DNA of 64,000 nt from JANQJA01 sp040880285 (GTDB lineage: Bacteria > Pseudomonadota > Gammaproteobacteria > Pseudomonadales > Azotimanducaceae), in NCBI GenBank assembly GCA_040880285.1, contig JBBDIT010000052.1:34318-98317 (forward strand), read 5' to 3'. The notes beneath the pieces were generated by a model, which saw only the letters and a program-made list of their open reading frames with translations, was not told where the DNA came from and ran no database searches. Every line of letters starts with the position of its first letter. Position 1 is the first letter of the stretch. Shown piece by piece: positions 9,319 to 18,005 of this stretch. The position numbers were made by a program, and so were the translations under genes.

Positions 9319-10089
9319 TTACAGTTCAGCGCAGATGTGACCACCATCCACCACAATGGTGGAGCCTGTCATATAACTCGAGGCATCCGACGCGAGTAAC
9401 AATAAGGGGCCGTCGAGATCCTCAAATTCGCCATAACGCCGCATGGGAATACCTTTCCTGAATGTCTCCGAGCGATCGCTCTCGAGTAGCACCCGGCTGA
9501 CATCCGTCAGGATATAACCGGGGGCAAGGGCATTGACCCTGACGCCGAACTTCGCACCTTCCAGCGCCATGACTTCAGTCGCCTTGATGAGTGCAGCTTT
9601 GGAAACCGCATACGGAAACTGCCCCTTGATCGTCCGGAATGCGGTGATGGATGCAATATTGATAATATTGCCACCACCCTGGCCACTCGCTGCTACTCGC
9701 TCGGTATACAGCTTGCTCATTCGCCAGACGGCTTTGAGATTGGTATCGAGGACATGATCCCAGTCTTCTTCGTCGATCATGGTGTAGGTTTTCGCGCCGG
9801 CTTCGACCCCCGCATTGTTGATCACCACATCAATCGGCCCAAAAGCAGCTTCTGCATCATCCAGAAACTTTTCCATGCTATCCGGTACCTTGACGTCAAG
9901 GGCAAGACCCAGGGCCTTACCACCGGCCTGCCTGACTGCTTCAGCGCGGGCCTCAATCTTGTCGGTGCGCCTGGCTCCTAACACCACGCTGGCGCCTGCC
10001 TCGGCAAGAATTCCGGCAAAATGATGTCCGAATCCGGACGAGGCTCCGGTAATTACGACATTTTTGCCGTGCATTGCAAAACGATCCAT
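9319..10089 (-). CDS. Short-chain dehydrogenase/reductase (SDR)
   Basis: Classical SDR (256 aa) with the dinucleotide-binding motif TGASSGFG, NNAG at about residue 92, the catalytic YAVSK, and the C-terminal VDGGH. Classical SDRs interconvert hydroxyl and keto groups using NAD(P)H. It sits between a convergent MFS gene and a divergent DUF445 gene, so no operon points to a substrate. Confidence 0.9.
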   Translation of the reverse strand: MDRFAMHGKNVVITGASSGFGHHFAGILAEAGASVVLGARRTDKIEARAEAVRQAGGKALGLALDVKVPDSMEKFLDDAEAAFGPIDVVINNAGVEAGAKTYTMIDEEDWDHVLDTNLKAVWRMSKLYTERVAASGQGGGNIINIASITAFRTIKGQFPYAVSKAALIKATEVMALEGAKFGVRVNALAPGYILTDVSRVLLESDRSETFRKGIPMRRYGEFEDLDGPLLLLASDASSYMTGSTIVVDGGHICAEL

Positions 10090-10208
10090 AGAACAATCCC
10101 ACTGTAATAAGGCGGTTATGTCACCATATTGACCAGCACCATAGCAAGCGAGCCACTAAACCATTTCTGCTTACCAGCGTCTTATAACCATGATCCTTTT
10201 CTCGCCTG

Positions 10209-11537
10209 ATGATTACCTCTGCCAGCGTCAACCGCCACACCATGCATTCGGATAAATTCACCACACTCGAAAATCGGAAGAAAGCGGATCTTATCCGGAT
10301 GAAACGATTGGCGACCGGTCTTTTATTGTTGATGACAACGATCTATATCGTGACGCGTTTTTTTCACGGTCAGTTTGTCTGGCTCGGATTCGTCGAGGCA
10401 ACTGCCGAGGCCGCCATGATTGGCGCACTGGCAGACTGGTTCGCTGTGACGGCCCTGTTTCGACACCCCATGGGACTCAAGATTCCACATACTGCGATCA
10501 TCCCTTCGCGCAAAAACGCCATCGCACATCAATTTGGTGTCTTTGTGCAACAGAATTTCCTGTCAGAAGAAGTGATTTCCGAGAAAATCCGCTCCATGGA
10601 ACTGAGCCTTCGTGTGGCGAACTGGATCTCGAAACCAGACAATGCGCGTGCAGTGGCCGATCAGGTGACCACGGGGCTAGCGGGAGTTGTGAGGGTCATA
10701 GGCGATGCCGAAGTTCAACAGATGATTGAACGTCAGCTCGCCGCTCGTATTCGATCCACCTCATTTTCCCCGATCATTGGTGACATTTTGACTTTCATTA
10801 CCTCCGGTCGAAGACAACAGGAGCTCTTTGATGGCGCCGTGAGAGTCGGGATGTACCTGTTGGAGGACAGCGACGCCGATATCAGGTCAACGGTTACGCG
10901 CGAAACGCCCTGGTGGTTCCCCGCTTCCGTCGACAAGGCCATCTATCATCGCATCGTGCGAAGTGTCAGTAAGATGTTGTATGAAATGCAGGTCGATATT
11001 TATCACCCGATGCGGATTCGGCTTGTGGAGATGATGAACGAATTCATGGAAGACCTGAAGCATTCACCGGATATCCAACAGAAAGAAACGTCGCTGAAGG
11101 AGGACTTGCTAAAAGAACCGGCCGTCCGTGACTTTACTATTTCTCTCTGGGCCGATATCAAACAAGCCATGCTTGAACAGAGTGAAACGCCGTCTGCCGA
11201 ATTGCGACGCGCCATCGAAGAGTCGGTAGTGCGCTTCGGCCAATCGATTCTTGAGGACAAGTCACTAGCGGGAAAAATTGATGGCTGGGCCGAGGACAGC
11301 GCAAGATACCTGATTCGAACCTACGGCCACGAGGTCGCTGACCTCATCACCGCAACCATTGAAGATTGGGATCCAGAGGCTACCTCAGAGCGCATCGAAA
11401 TCCAGATAGGCCGAGACCTGCAGTTTATTCGCATCAACGGAACCGTCGTCGGTGGCCTCGCGGGTCTTGTGATCCACACTCTGTCAATCCTGCCCGCCGG
11501 ACTGGGTCTATCGGCTACGAGCTTGTCGCCGTTTTAA
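10209..11537 (+). CDS. DUF445 family membrane protein
   Basis: Protein of 442 aa (or 431 aa from an ATG at 10242). It has two N-terminal hydrophobic segments (LLLLMTTIYIVTRF and a stretch with ATAEAAMIGALADWFAVTALFRHPMG), the family hallmark, followed by a long helical region and a final hydrophobic segment in IRINGTVVGGLAGLVIHTLS. DUF445 proteins are envelope-associated and of unknown function. The last 23 bases overlap the convergent kinase gene. Confidence 0.85.
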   Translation: MITSASVNRHTMHSDKFTTLENRKKADLIRMKRLATGLLLLMTTIYIVTRFFHGQFVWLGFVEATAEAAMIGALADWFAVTALFRHPMGLKIPHTAIIPSRKNAIAHQFGVFVQQNFLSEEVISEKIRSMELSLRVANWISKPDNARAVADQVTTGLAGVVRVIGDAEVQQMIERQLAARIRSTSFSPIIGDILTFITSGRRQQELFDGAVRVGMYLLEDSDADIRSTVTRETPWWFPASVDKAIYHRIVRSVSKMLYEMQVDIYHPMRIRLVEMMNEFMEDLKHSPDIQQKETSLKEDLLKEPAVRDFTISLWADIKQAMLEQSETPSAELRRAIEESVVRFGQSILEDKSLAGKIDGWAEDSARYLIRTYGHEVADLITATIEDWDPEATSERIEIQIGRDLQFIRINGTVVGGLAGLVIHTLSILPAGLGLSATSLSPF

Positions 11538-12939
11538 AGCCACTGTATTTGGGCTGGTCGATCGCAATCTGGTTGACTACCGTTTGCCTCAAATGATGCT
11601 TTAGCGCGTCATCCTCCAGCGGCTGGGATCCGTCCCGAAGCGCATTGACCAATCGCCATTTTAGGCTCGCAAGACTGTCGGTTGCACTGTAATTGTCGGT
11701 TGCACCGTAAATCGCCCGTAACCTCTCAAGCTCAGCTCGCTTGTGTTGTCCTCCAAGTTCCATTTCCCGGAGCACGATATCAAGGGAATTTCCCGCAACC
11801 CGCGCCATGAAGTTGATTCGTGCCTCTGTTGCCGCCATCACATCGGCCCGCAGAAAATCACGCACGCTGGCTACAAGTTCATCTGCCCTGGGCATATCTA
11901 CCTGCTGATGCGTGTCGAAAGGTGAAACCAGCGTTACATCACCCGGTATAAGAAGATTAACGCAATCCACCTGGCACTCCGAAGTACGCCGGCCTATTGC
12001 GGGTCGCTCAACCGTCTTGTCGGGCCCATTGCGATAGTGCTCAGCCATGGAAAGACAACCTACCGACCACCAGAAAGAACCAAATACCTCCCAGAACCTG
12101 ACATGCTGCGGATCAACCTTGCGGCCGGACTCTTCTTCATAGCCGGCAAACAACTCCTCGTAGCTGCCAAATCCCCCCACCGGCTTATCGCCGCCAAAGC
12201 GCCAGGAATTGACGCAGATCCATCCTAGGTCCCGCATGGGATCACCAATATGTGCAAGCTCCCAGTCGAGCACAGCCACCATTCCGTGTTGGTCAATCAT
12301 AAAGTTGCCATTACGAAAGTCGTTGTGCACCAGCGCTGGTTCAAATTGCGTCGGCAAATGATCGAGCAACCAACGAGCCGTATAATCGATCATTGGCTGG
12401 GGCGTATCGAGACTTTTGTAGTTGTCCCAGGTGGTATTGATGAAGTCATAAGGCGACACGACCGCAAGATGCTTATCGAGTCCCGTCGATTGTAGGTCAA
12501 TGCCATGAATACGCGCCATCACGCGTCCGCACTCGCGGGCAAGGCCAGATCGTACGCCGGCAAATTGATCAGCTCGTACGATACGTGCACCAAGCGCCTC
12601 GCCTTCAAGCCACTCCATGATAAAACCATCGCCGAGCTCGTCATCGGGCGTCAGGACATAATAGACTTCCGGTTCCGGTACGCCTGCCGCCCGCGCGCAC
12701 TGCATTAAAAGCGCTTCCGCCGCCGGTCCCGGATGACCGGGAGCCGATTCGATATGCAGGCCACCCGGCGTACGGCGCAATGCCAGGCGTTTCTCACCGG
12801 CACCGGTTCCAATCACGATTCGATAGGTTTCCTGACTGGCGCCACCAGACAGCCTTTCAACCGACCGGAGTTCTCGGAACCCGGCTATTTTTTTCGCGAG
12901 GACGCGATCAAGCTTTGCGTGGATTTCTCCGGTCGCCAC
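11515..12939 (-). CDS. APH-like phosphotransferase with C-terminal DUF6285-like domain
   Basis: Protein of 474 aa with an N-terminal aminoglycoside-phosphotransferase fold: the catalytic loop VHNDFRNGNFM (H-x-D-x4-N) and the metal-binding VLDWELAHIGDPMRDLGWI. Residues about 350-440 form a helical domain (VRDFLRADVMAATEARINFMARVAGNSLDIVLREME) matching DUF6285. It starts with GTG two bases after the stop of an acyl-CoA dehydrogenase, so the two are co-translated. In animals the same two modules are fused in ACAD10/ACAD11, where the kinase phosphorylates 4-hydroxyacyl substrates; a related acyl-hydroxyl kinase role is plausible here. Antibiotic resistance is unlikely. Confidence 0.85.
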   Translation of the reverse strand: MATGEIHAKLDRVLAKKIAGFRELRSVERLSGGASQETYRIVIGTGAGEKRLALRRTPGGLHIESAPGHPGPAAEALLMQCARAAGVPEPEVYYVLTPDDELGDGFIMEWLEGEALGARIVRADQFAGVRSGLARECGRVMARIHGIDLQSTGLDKHLAVVSPYDFINTTWDNYKSLDTPQPMIDYTARWLLDHLPTQFEPALVHNDFRNGNFMIDQHGMVAVLDWELAHIGDPMRDLGWICVNSWRFGGDKPVGGFGSYEELFAGYEEESGRKVDPQHVRFWEVFGSFWWSVGCLSMAEHYRNGPDKTVERPAIGRRTSECQVDCVNLLIPGDVTLVSPFDTHQQVDMPRADELVASVRDFLRADVMAATEARINFMARVAGNSLDIVLREMELGGQHKRAELERLRAIYGATDNYSATDSLASLKWRLVNALRDGSQPLEDDALKHHLRQTVVNQIAIDQPKYSGFKTATSS

Positions 12940-12940
12940 G

Positions 12941-14212
12941 CTAGTTCTCTCTTACGCCCTTGGGGGATTGCTGTTTCATGTAACCGAACATATAACCGGC
13001 GATGCGACGAATCTGGATTTCCTCTGCGCCTTCGGTAATTCGGTAGCGCCGATGGTGCCTGTAAATATGTTCAAACGGCTTGTGTCTCGAATAACCCAGG
13101 CCACCATGGACTTGCATCGCCCGGTCCGCGGCTTCGCAACACAGCCTGTTGGCATAGTAATTACACATTGAAACTTTGTCAGAGACCTTGAAATTGCCAT
13201 GCACATCCATACTCCAGGCAGTTTTATGAATCAGCGCCCGCAACATTTCACATTGAGTCTGGAGCTCCGCAAGCGGAAACTGGATCGCCTGGTTAGTCGA
13301 CAAGGGTTTGCCGAATGGCTTTCGCTCCATCGCATACTTTACCGACTCATTGATGCAATACTGCGCAGCACCCAGGCTCGAAGCAGCCTGGCGAATGCGA
13401 TTTTCGTTAAAAAAGTGCTGCACGATCTGGAGGCCACGACCCTCGCCACCAAAAATCGCTTCATCGGTGACATAGACATCGGACAATGAAACACGGCCAT
13501 GGTCAGTCGGCATGTTAAAGGTCCACAACATCTCTTCAACCTTGAAGCCGTTGGAGTTGGTGGGGACAAGGAAAGCGGTAATGCCATCACCATCACCGGC
13601 GCTACCGCTGGTGCGAGCCAGAATCATATCGTATGCCGCCCTGTGTATACCGGTATTCCAGGTCTTAACACCGTTAATGCGCCAGCCATCACCATCCCGG
13701 ACACCGGTTGTTTCCATGTGCGTGGCGTCCGAGCCATGGTCCGGTTCAGTGATACCGAACGCAAATCCACGCTTGCCTTCCAACAACGCAGGAACCCATT
13801 CTTCTTTTTGTGCTTCAGTCCCGTATTCCAACATCAGTAACAATCCCACGTTGTTACCAACGATTGAATGCTCGTTCTGCAAGTCATTGTGGAGTCCGAG
13901 CCCTTTGGCGGCGAGATGTTCGCGAATGATGGCCATCCCGAGATTCGTACCATTTTTGCCACCATATTCATCAGAGATCGGATAACGATAATGGCCGGCC
14001 GCATCGGCGCGCCGTCGTGCTTCAGCAAGGAGCGCCTCCCACTCTTCGTTGGGCAGACCACCACGATCCCAATCCGTCCGCGCATCCTCGCGCCTGTGGT
14101 CAAAGAACCTGATGTTATCGTTCTGTTGCTCAAGCGGCTTGATTTCCGAGGCGATAAAATCATCCAGCTCCTTAAGGTATGTCTGGATTTCACTGGGTAT
14201 ATCAAAGTCCAT
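12941..14212 (-). CDS. Acyl-CoA dehydrogenase family protein (ACAD10/11-like partner)
   Basis: Protein of 423 aa with an acyl-CoA dehydrogenase fold: FAFGITEPDHGSDATHMETT (FAD contact), GWRINGVKTWNTGIHRA, the C-terminal domain with YANRLCCEAADRAMQVHGGLGYSRHKPFEHIYRHHRRYRITEGAEEIQIRRIAGYMFG. A longer than usual N-terminal segment (about residues 1-60) precedes the fold. Its stop is one base before the GTG of the APH-like kinase gene. The pair probably handles one substrate class, with the kinase product as the dehydrogenase substrate in the ACAD10/11 model. Confidence 0.9.
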   Translation of the reverse strand: MDFDIPSEIQTYLKELDDFIASEIKPLEQQNDNIRFFDHRREDARTDWDRGGLPNEEWEALLAEARRRADAAGHYRYPISDEYGGKNGTNLGMAIIREHLAAKGLGLHNDLQNEHSIVGNNVGLLLMLEYGTEAQKEEWVPALLEGKRGFAFGITEPDHGSDATHMETTGVRDGDGWRINGVKTWNTGIHRAAYDMILARTSGSAGDGDGITAFLVPTNSNGFKVEEMLWTFNMPTDHGRVSLSDVYVTDEAIFGGEGRGLQIVQHFFNENRIRQAASSLGAAQYCINESVKYAMERKPFGKPLSTNQAIQFPLAELQTQCEMLRALIHKTAWSMDVHGNFKVSDKVSMCNYYANRLCCEAADRAMQVHGGLGYSRHKPFEHIYRHHRRYRITEGAEEIQIRRIAGYMFGYMKQQSPKGVREN

Positions 14213-14353
14213 AATGGTTCACTCACTGTTTTAAAATTATCTGGTGACGACGGTATTGCCGGTAGATGCTGCCAGGCACCCAGCATACTAATGGTTTATG
14301 GCATAATTCCAGCATTGGCACGATCCGGGCTCATATGTGGAGAAAATGAACGA

Positions 14354-15682
14354 ATGAATGCACCCCCAGCAGCTGCAATCTGGCCATTCCTGCCGGCAAA
14401 GAGCCTGATTAACCTGTCCCATGCCAGCGGTTCATACCTATACCTCAAAGACGGCTCAAAAATTCTGGACGCCGCTGGCGGGGCCATTGTCACGAATATT
14501 GGCCACGGCCGGGTTGAAGTTGCCGACGCCATACACCAGGCCATTATCAACGCGACCTATGTAGTACCACCCTGGCTGACACCCGAGCGGGAAGCACTTG
14601 TGCATGAGCTCTGTGAGCACTGGTTACCACCGCACCTGTCAAGAATTCACCTGACTTCAGGCGGCTCCGAGGGTAACGAATCGGCCATCAAGATTGCTGT
14701 GCAGTATCATGCCAGCAAAAACCAACCGGACCGCAATGTTATCCTGGCACGCAGCGTCTCTTATCACGGTACTACCATCAGTACTGCCGCGATATCCGGC
14801 CATCCGGCCCGAAAAAAAGGCCTCGAGGGTATCCTGAATGATTACCCGCGCATTGAGACGCCCTACCCCTTACGTTGCCCGTTAGGACAACATCATCCTG
14901 ATGCAACTGATTATTACATCAAGAACCTTACCGAAACCATCGAGCGAGTCGGACCGTCAAATATAGCCGCACTCATTGCCGAGCCAATGAACGGTTCCAG
15001 TGGTGGTGCGATCACGCCACCACCCGGCTACTGGCAAAGGGCCCAGGAAGTGTTGAAAGAACACGGAATCCTGCTCATCATGGATGAAGTCATGACCGGA
15101 TTCGGACGTACCGGGGAAAAATTCGGCTGCGATCTCTATGATATCGAAGCTGACCTGCTGGTCAGTGGCAAGGGCCTTGCAGGTGGCTATGCCGCTATTT
15201 GCGGCGTGTATAGCCGCGCTGAAATCGCAAATACCATTGCCAGCGCGGGTAATGAAATCATGTTCCACACGTTCGCCGCCCTCCCCCAGTCCTGCGCCGC
15301 CGCCACCAAAGTGTTGTCGATTCTGAGAGAAGAAGATCTCGTTACCCGCACGAAGAAAGTCGGTGCCGCACTCAAGGAAAGGTTGATCGCACAATTTGGA
15401 CAACATCCATTGGTCGCAGAGATTCGTGGCGAGGGGCTACTGATCGGTTTTGAAATCGTCAAGGATCGGGAGACGCTGAAACCATTTGACAAGGAAGATG
15501 GCGTGACCAACAAGATGGTTGCAGCGGCCATGCAAGCAGGCGCTTTCTTTTATCCCGGTGGAACTGGCGATGTTCGCGACATCGTTTGTATCGGTGCGCC
15601 CATGATTATCGGTGATGAAGAGATGGACATCATGGCAAATGCCATGTCAAGCGCACTGGACAAAGTGTTGGCATCCATGTGA
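14354..15682 (+). CDS. Class III pyridoxal-phosphate aminotransferase
   Basis: PLP enzyme (442 aa) of the omega-aminotransferase group. Visible are the cofactor and active-site elements LTSGGSEGNESAIKIAVQYH, VSYHGTT, the conserved LIMDEVMTGFGRTG with the PLP-contacting Asp, and the Schiff-base lysine in LLVSGKGLAGGY. The frame is open from 13868, but that part runs antisense through the dehydrogenase gene; the ATG at 14354 begins the conserved N-terminus and GGAG lies 12 bases upstream. It is divergent from the acyl-CoA dehydrogenase. Substrate (beta-alanine, taurine, omega-amino acid or amine) cannot be assigned. Confidence 0.88.
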   Translation: MNAPPAAAIWPFLPAKSLINLSHASGSYLYLKDGSKILDAAGGAIVTNIGHGRVEVADAIHQAIINATYVVPPWLTPEREALVHELCEHWLPPHLSRIHLTSGGSEGNESAIKIAVQYHASKNQPDRNVILARSVSYHGTTISTAAISGHPARKKGLEGILNDYPRIETPYPLRCPLGQHHPDATDYYIKNLTETIERVGPSNIAALIAEPMNGSSGGAITPPPGYWQRAQEVLKEHGILLIMDEVMTGFGRTGEKFGCDLYDIEADLLVSGKGLAGGYAAICGVYSRAEIANTIASAGNEIMFHTFAALPQSCAAATKVLSILREEDLVTRTKKVGAALKERLIAQFGQHPLVAEIRGEGLLIGFEIVKDRETLKPFDKEDGVTNKMVAAAMQAGAFFYPGGTGDVRDIVCIGAPMIIGDEEMDIMANAMSSALDKVLASM

Positions 15683-15689
15683 CTCGCGG

Positions 15690-16418
15690 CTAGACGGGTG
15701 GCAACCCTTTGTGTCCAGCCAGCATCCACCTGACCATTGGCAGGTGTTGTCGTCCTTCAAAAATTTCCTCCTCACAGACGAAGGTCGGTGAATTAAGTAC
15801 ACCGCCTGCCAGCAAGCGATTTTGCAGCTCCTCAAGCGCCCTTCGGCTCTCATCGCCTGTCGCAAACGATCCAAACTCTCTGACTTCCAGGCCATCGTTC
15901 ATCAAACCATCGCTCTTCCAACCATCGTTCTTCCAACCATCGTTCTTCCAACGCTCCTGTTCCAGCAGCGCGATGACCACCTCCACCTGATCCACCGCTA
16001 AACCATCCACAAAAGCGGCTCTGAACGCACGTTTAACGTAATCGCTGGCGGATATTCTGTGAGCGTTCAGGAATAGCAAACCAAGGTTCAGGATCGTCGA
16101 GTCAAACTGTCGCTCGCCGGCCTCGACACGGATCCCAAGGCGCTCACAATTCCGCTCGAGTTCACGCCGTGCCCACTTTCGTCTCGCGGCCTGGCGCCTG
16201 GCCTTATACCTGGCCAGTGGATCAAGGGTACCCGGCGCCGGCTGCCGTTCTGACAGGCGTTTGGTACCCCCTGACAATGGCAACCAGTCGATCCGGATGC
16301 CAAATTCGTCTTCGAGCGATGAGATGGGCGTGATGCCGACACACGTGGGCAGGCTCGCAAAGTCGATGCAGACCGTTAACTCGCGTGAAAACAATTCCAC
16401 ATCATCCGGAAGCGTCAC
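15690..16418 (-). CDS. Divergent DsbA/HCCA-isomerase-like protein with 15-bp tandem repeats
   Basis: Protein of 242 aa, a paralogue of the gene just upstream. Shared features are the thioredoxin-fold beginning VCIDFASLPT...SLEDEFGIRIDWLPL and the end SPTFVCEEEIFEGRQHLPMVRWML. The paralogue's active-site segment DYKSPYAF has become DFASLPTC, so catalytic serine geometry may be lost. Residues about 158-177 hold a tandem 5-aa repeat (WKNDG, WKNDG, WKSDG, LMNDG) absent from the paralogue. Its start overlaps the paralogue's stop by four bases. Function uncertain; possibly a non-catalytic partner. Confidence 0.65.
   Translation of the reverse strand: MTLPDDVELFSRELTVCIDFASLPTCVGITPISSLEDEFGIRIDWLPLSGGTKRLSERQPAPGTLDPLARYKARRQAARRKWARRELERNCERLGIRVEAGERQFDSTILNLGLLFLNAHRISASDYVKRAFRAAFVDGLAVDQVEVVIALLEQERWKNDGWKNDGWKSDGLMNDGLEVREFGSFATGDESRRALEELQNRLLAGGVLNSPTFVCEEEIFEGRQHLPMVRWMLAGHKGLPPV
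15892..15951. repeat. 15-bp in-frame tandem repeat, four units
   Basis: Four contiguous 15-bp units begin at 15892, 15907, 15922 and 15937. The last two (ccatcgttcttccaa) are identical, the second differs by one base and the first by three. They encode the WKNDG-type pentapeptides of the DsbA-like protein on the minus strand. Length variation between strains would keep the frame. Confidence 0.9.
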
Positions 16419-17080
16419 AGGACCGTTACGCTATCATAGGCAATGTCCGGCAGCGGGCCGGGACGACCCGACAAGTGCCAGCGAACCCTGGGCAGGTGCT
16501 CGCGCCCAAAGTACATTTCATCATCAATTACATAGGTGGGGACGCCGAAGTAACCCTTATCGAGAATCTCTTCCTGCAGCGCATCGTGGTAGCGCCTGCC
16601 TTCCCCTACAAGGTAGGAATCAAAACCATCCACACTTGCACCCACCGCTACCAGCACGTCGGCAATAACATTAGCATCCTCAATATCCAGCGCTCGCTTC
16701 CAGAAGCGCTCAAATACCACATCCGTATAGCGTTTCAGCACATCATGACCATACTGTTTAGCCCAGAGCATACCGATAGCAGCAAGGGAGGAGTCCCAGA
16801 TCTTTTGCGTACCTCTTAGTACCAGGCCACGATGCCTGGCATATCGCCTTGCGTCCATATAAGCATACTTGACAGCAGCCCACTGGCGCTCGGACCTGTT
16901 ATTCTCAACCACCTTACCGGCATCGTTGGTTTTAGCTGTCCCGAGGTAACTGCCAATATTCAAGGTCAACGGATACCAGTCGATCTCGATACCGAAAGCG
17001 TCTTCCAGTGCGTAGGTCGGGTCCCTGGCAACAAAGGCGTAGGGACTCTTGTAGTCTATATAGACCGCCAGCGCCGACAT
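16415..17080 (-). CDS. DsbA family / 2-hydroxychromene-2-carboxylate isomerase-like protein
   Basis: Thioredoxin-fold protein (221 aa) of the HCCA-isomerase/GST-kappa group: N-terminal YIDYKSPYAFVARDP with the Ser-Pro-Tyr active-site segment, helical insertion, and C-terminal FGVPTYVIDDEMYFGREHLP with the cis-Pro. Family members perform glutathione-dependent isomerisation or redox steps in aromatic and xenobiotic degradation. Start overlaps the SDR stop by one base (TAATG); stop overlaps the paralogue start by four. The three genes form a tight operon. Confidence 0.85.
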   Translation of the reverse strand: MSALAVYIDYKSPYAFVARDPTYALEDAFGIEIDWYPLTLNIGSYLGTAKTNDAGKVVENNRSERQWAAVKYAYMDARRYARHRGLVLRGTQKIWDSSLAAIGMLWAKQYGHDVLKRYTDVVFERFWKRALDIEDANVIADVLVAVGASVDGFDSYLVGEGRRYHDALQEEILDKGYFGVPTYVIDDEMYFGREHLPRVRWHLSGRPGPLPDIAYDSVTVL

Positions 17081-17922
17081 TAAATCTGAGAGTAGCCGGA
17101 ACCTTTGGATTCAACGCCACGCCCCCTGGCACCATCGATCCAGCCGAACTCCTTGAGGATTTCCTGGCTGTAGGTGACGCGCCCATTGACCTTCTCCGGC
17201 GCTTCACTGGCCAGTAGCAAGGCTGCCTTTGCCATAATTTCAGGCGGCTCACCACGCGGATCATCCATCCCCTCTACCAACTTGTGATACACGGTGCCAG
17301 GGGTCGGCACGACCTGGGACGGAGAGAAACAGGTGACTGCAATATTATGGTTGGCGACTTCCTGCGCCAGACCCTGGGTGAAACGTTCCAGCGCGGCCTT
17401 CGAGGCGCCATACATGGTGCCACCACGACCTTCCGTCGTGTAGGGTCCTCGACCGGGTCCAATCGCGGCGCCGGAGGAGATATTGATAATGGCACCGCTG
17501 TTTCTTTCCATCATGCCGGGCAACACAAACTTCGACAACATGAATGGACCGTGGACGTTAACAGCAAACGCGCGCATCCATCGATTTACATCATAGTCAA
17601 CCACAGGCACGTAATAGTTGAGCGCCGCATTGTTCACCAGAATATCCACCTGTCCGAAGATTTGCGAAGCTTCATCTACAAGGTGCCGACAATCTGCTTC
17701 TGCCGAGACATTGGCCGCGACTGCAATCGTGTTGCCACCGGCATCCTTGATTCGCTGGACCGTACTTGAAAGAGATCCTTCCAACATGTGATCGCCCTCA
17801 TTCAAGGTCCTCGCAGCACAGACTACATTCGCGCCCTCTGCAGCGAACAGTTCCGCGATTGCCTGGCCTATCCCCCGGCTTGCGCCGGTGACGATGGCAG
17901 TTTTACCCGATAGCTTGCCCAT
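17080..17922 (-). CDS. Short-chain dehydrogenase/reductase (SDR)
   Basis: SDR of 280 aa with TGASRGIGQ, the NNAAL segment, and catalytic YGASK. Its length and C-terminal part (EPPEIMAKAALLLASEAPEKVNGRVTYSQEILKEFGWIDGARG) fit a subgroup commonly seen near lipid and xenobiotic catabolic genes. I place the start at 17922, preceded by GAGGG; an upstream ATG at 17949 would add nine residues. It is the first gene of the SDR-DsbA-DsbA operon. Confidence 0.87.
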   Translation of the reverse strand: MGKLSGKTAIVTGASRGIGQAIAELFAAEGANVVCAARTLNEGDHMLEGSLSSTVQRIKDAGGNTIAVAANVSAEADCRHLVDEASQIFGQVDILVNNAALNYYVPVVDYDVNRWMRAFAVNVHGPFMLSKFVLPGMMERNSGAIINISSGAAIGPGRGPYTTEGRGGTMYGASKAALERFTQGLAQEVANHNIAVTCFSPSQVVPTPGTVYHKLVEGMDDPRGEPPEIMAKAALLLASEAPEKVNGRVTYSQEILKEFGWIDGARGRGVESKGSGYSQI

Positions 17923-18005
17923 GACATTCCCTCTTTTAATTGGCTCCAACGGTAGCGTAAGCTAACTTTTCTGCAAGTACATCGTCAATTGGAAGTCAGT
18001 AATCA

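Noticed and set aside
11515..12939. Aminoglycoside resistance kinase
   Set aside because: It carries a DUF6285-like extension and is coupled to an acyl-CoA dehydrogenase, the pattern of acyl-metabolism kinases.
13868..14353. N-terminal extension of the aminotransferase
   Set aside because: This part runs antisense through the acyl-CoA dehydrogenase; the conserved aminotransferase begins at ATG 14354.
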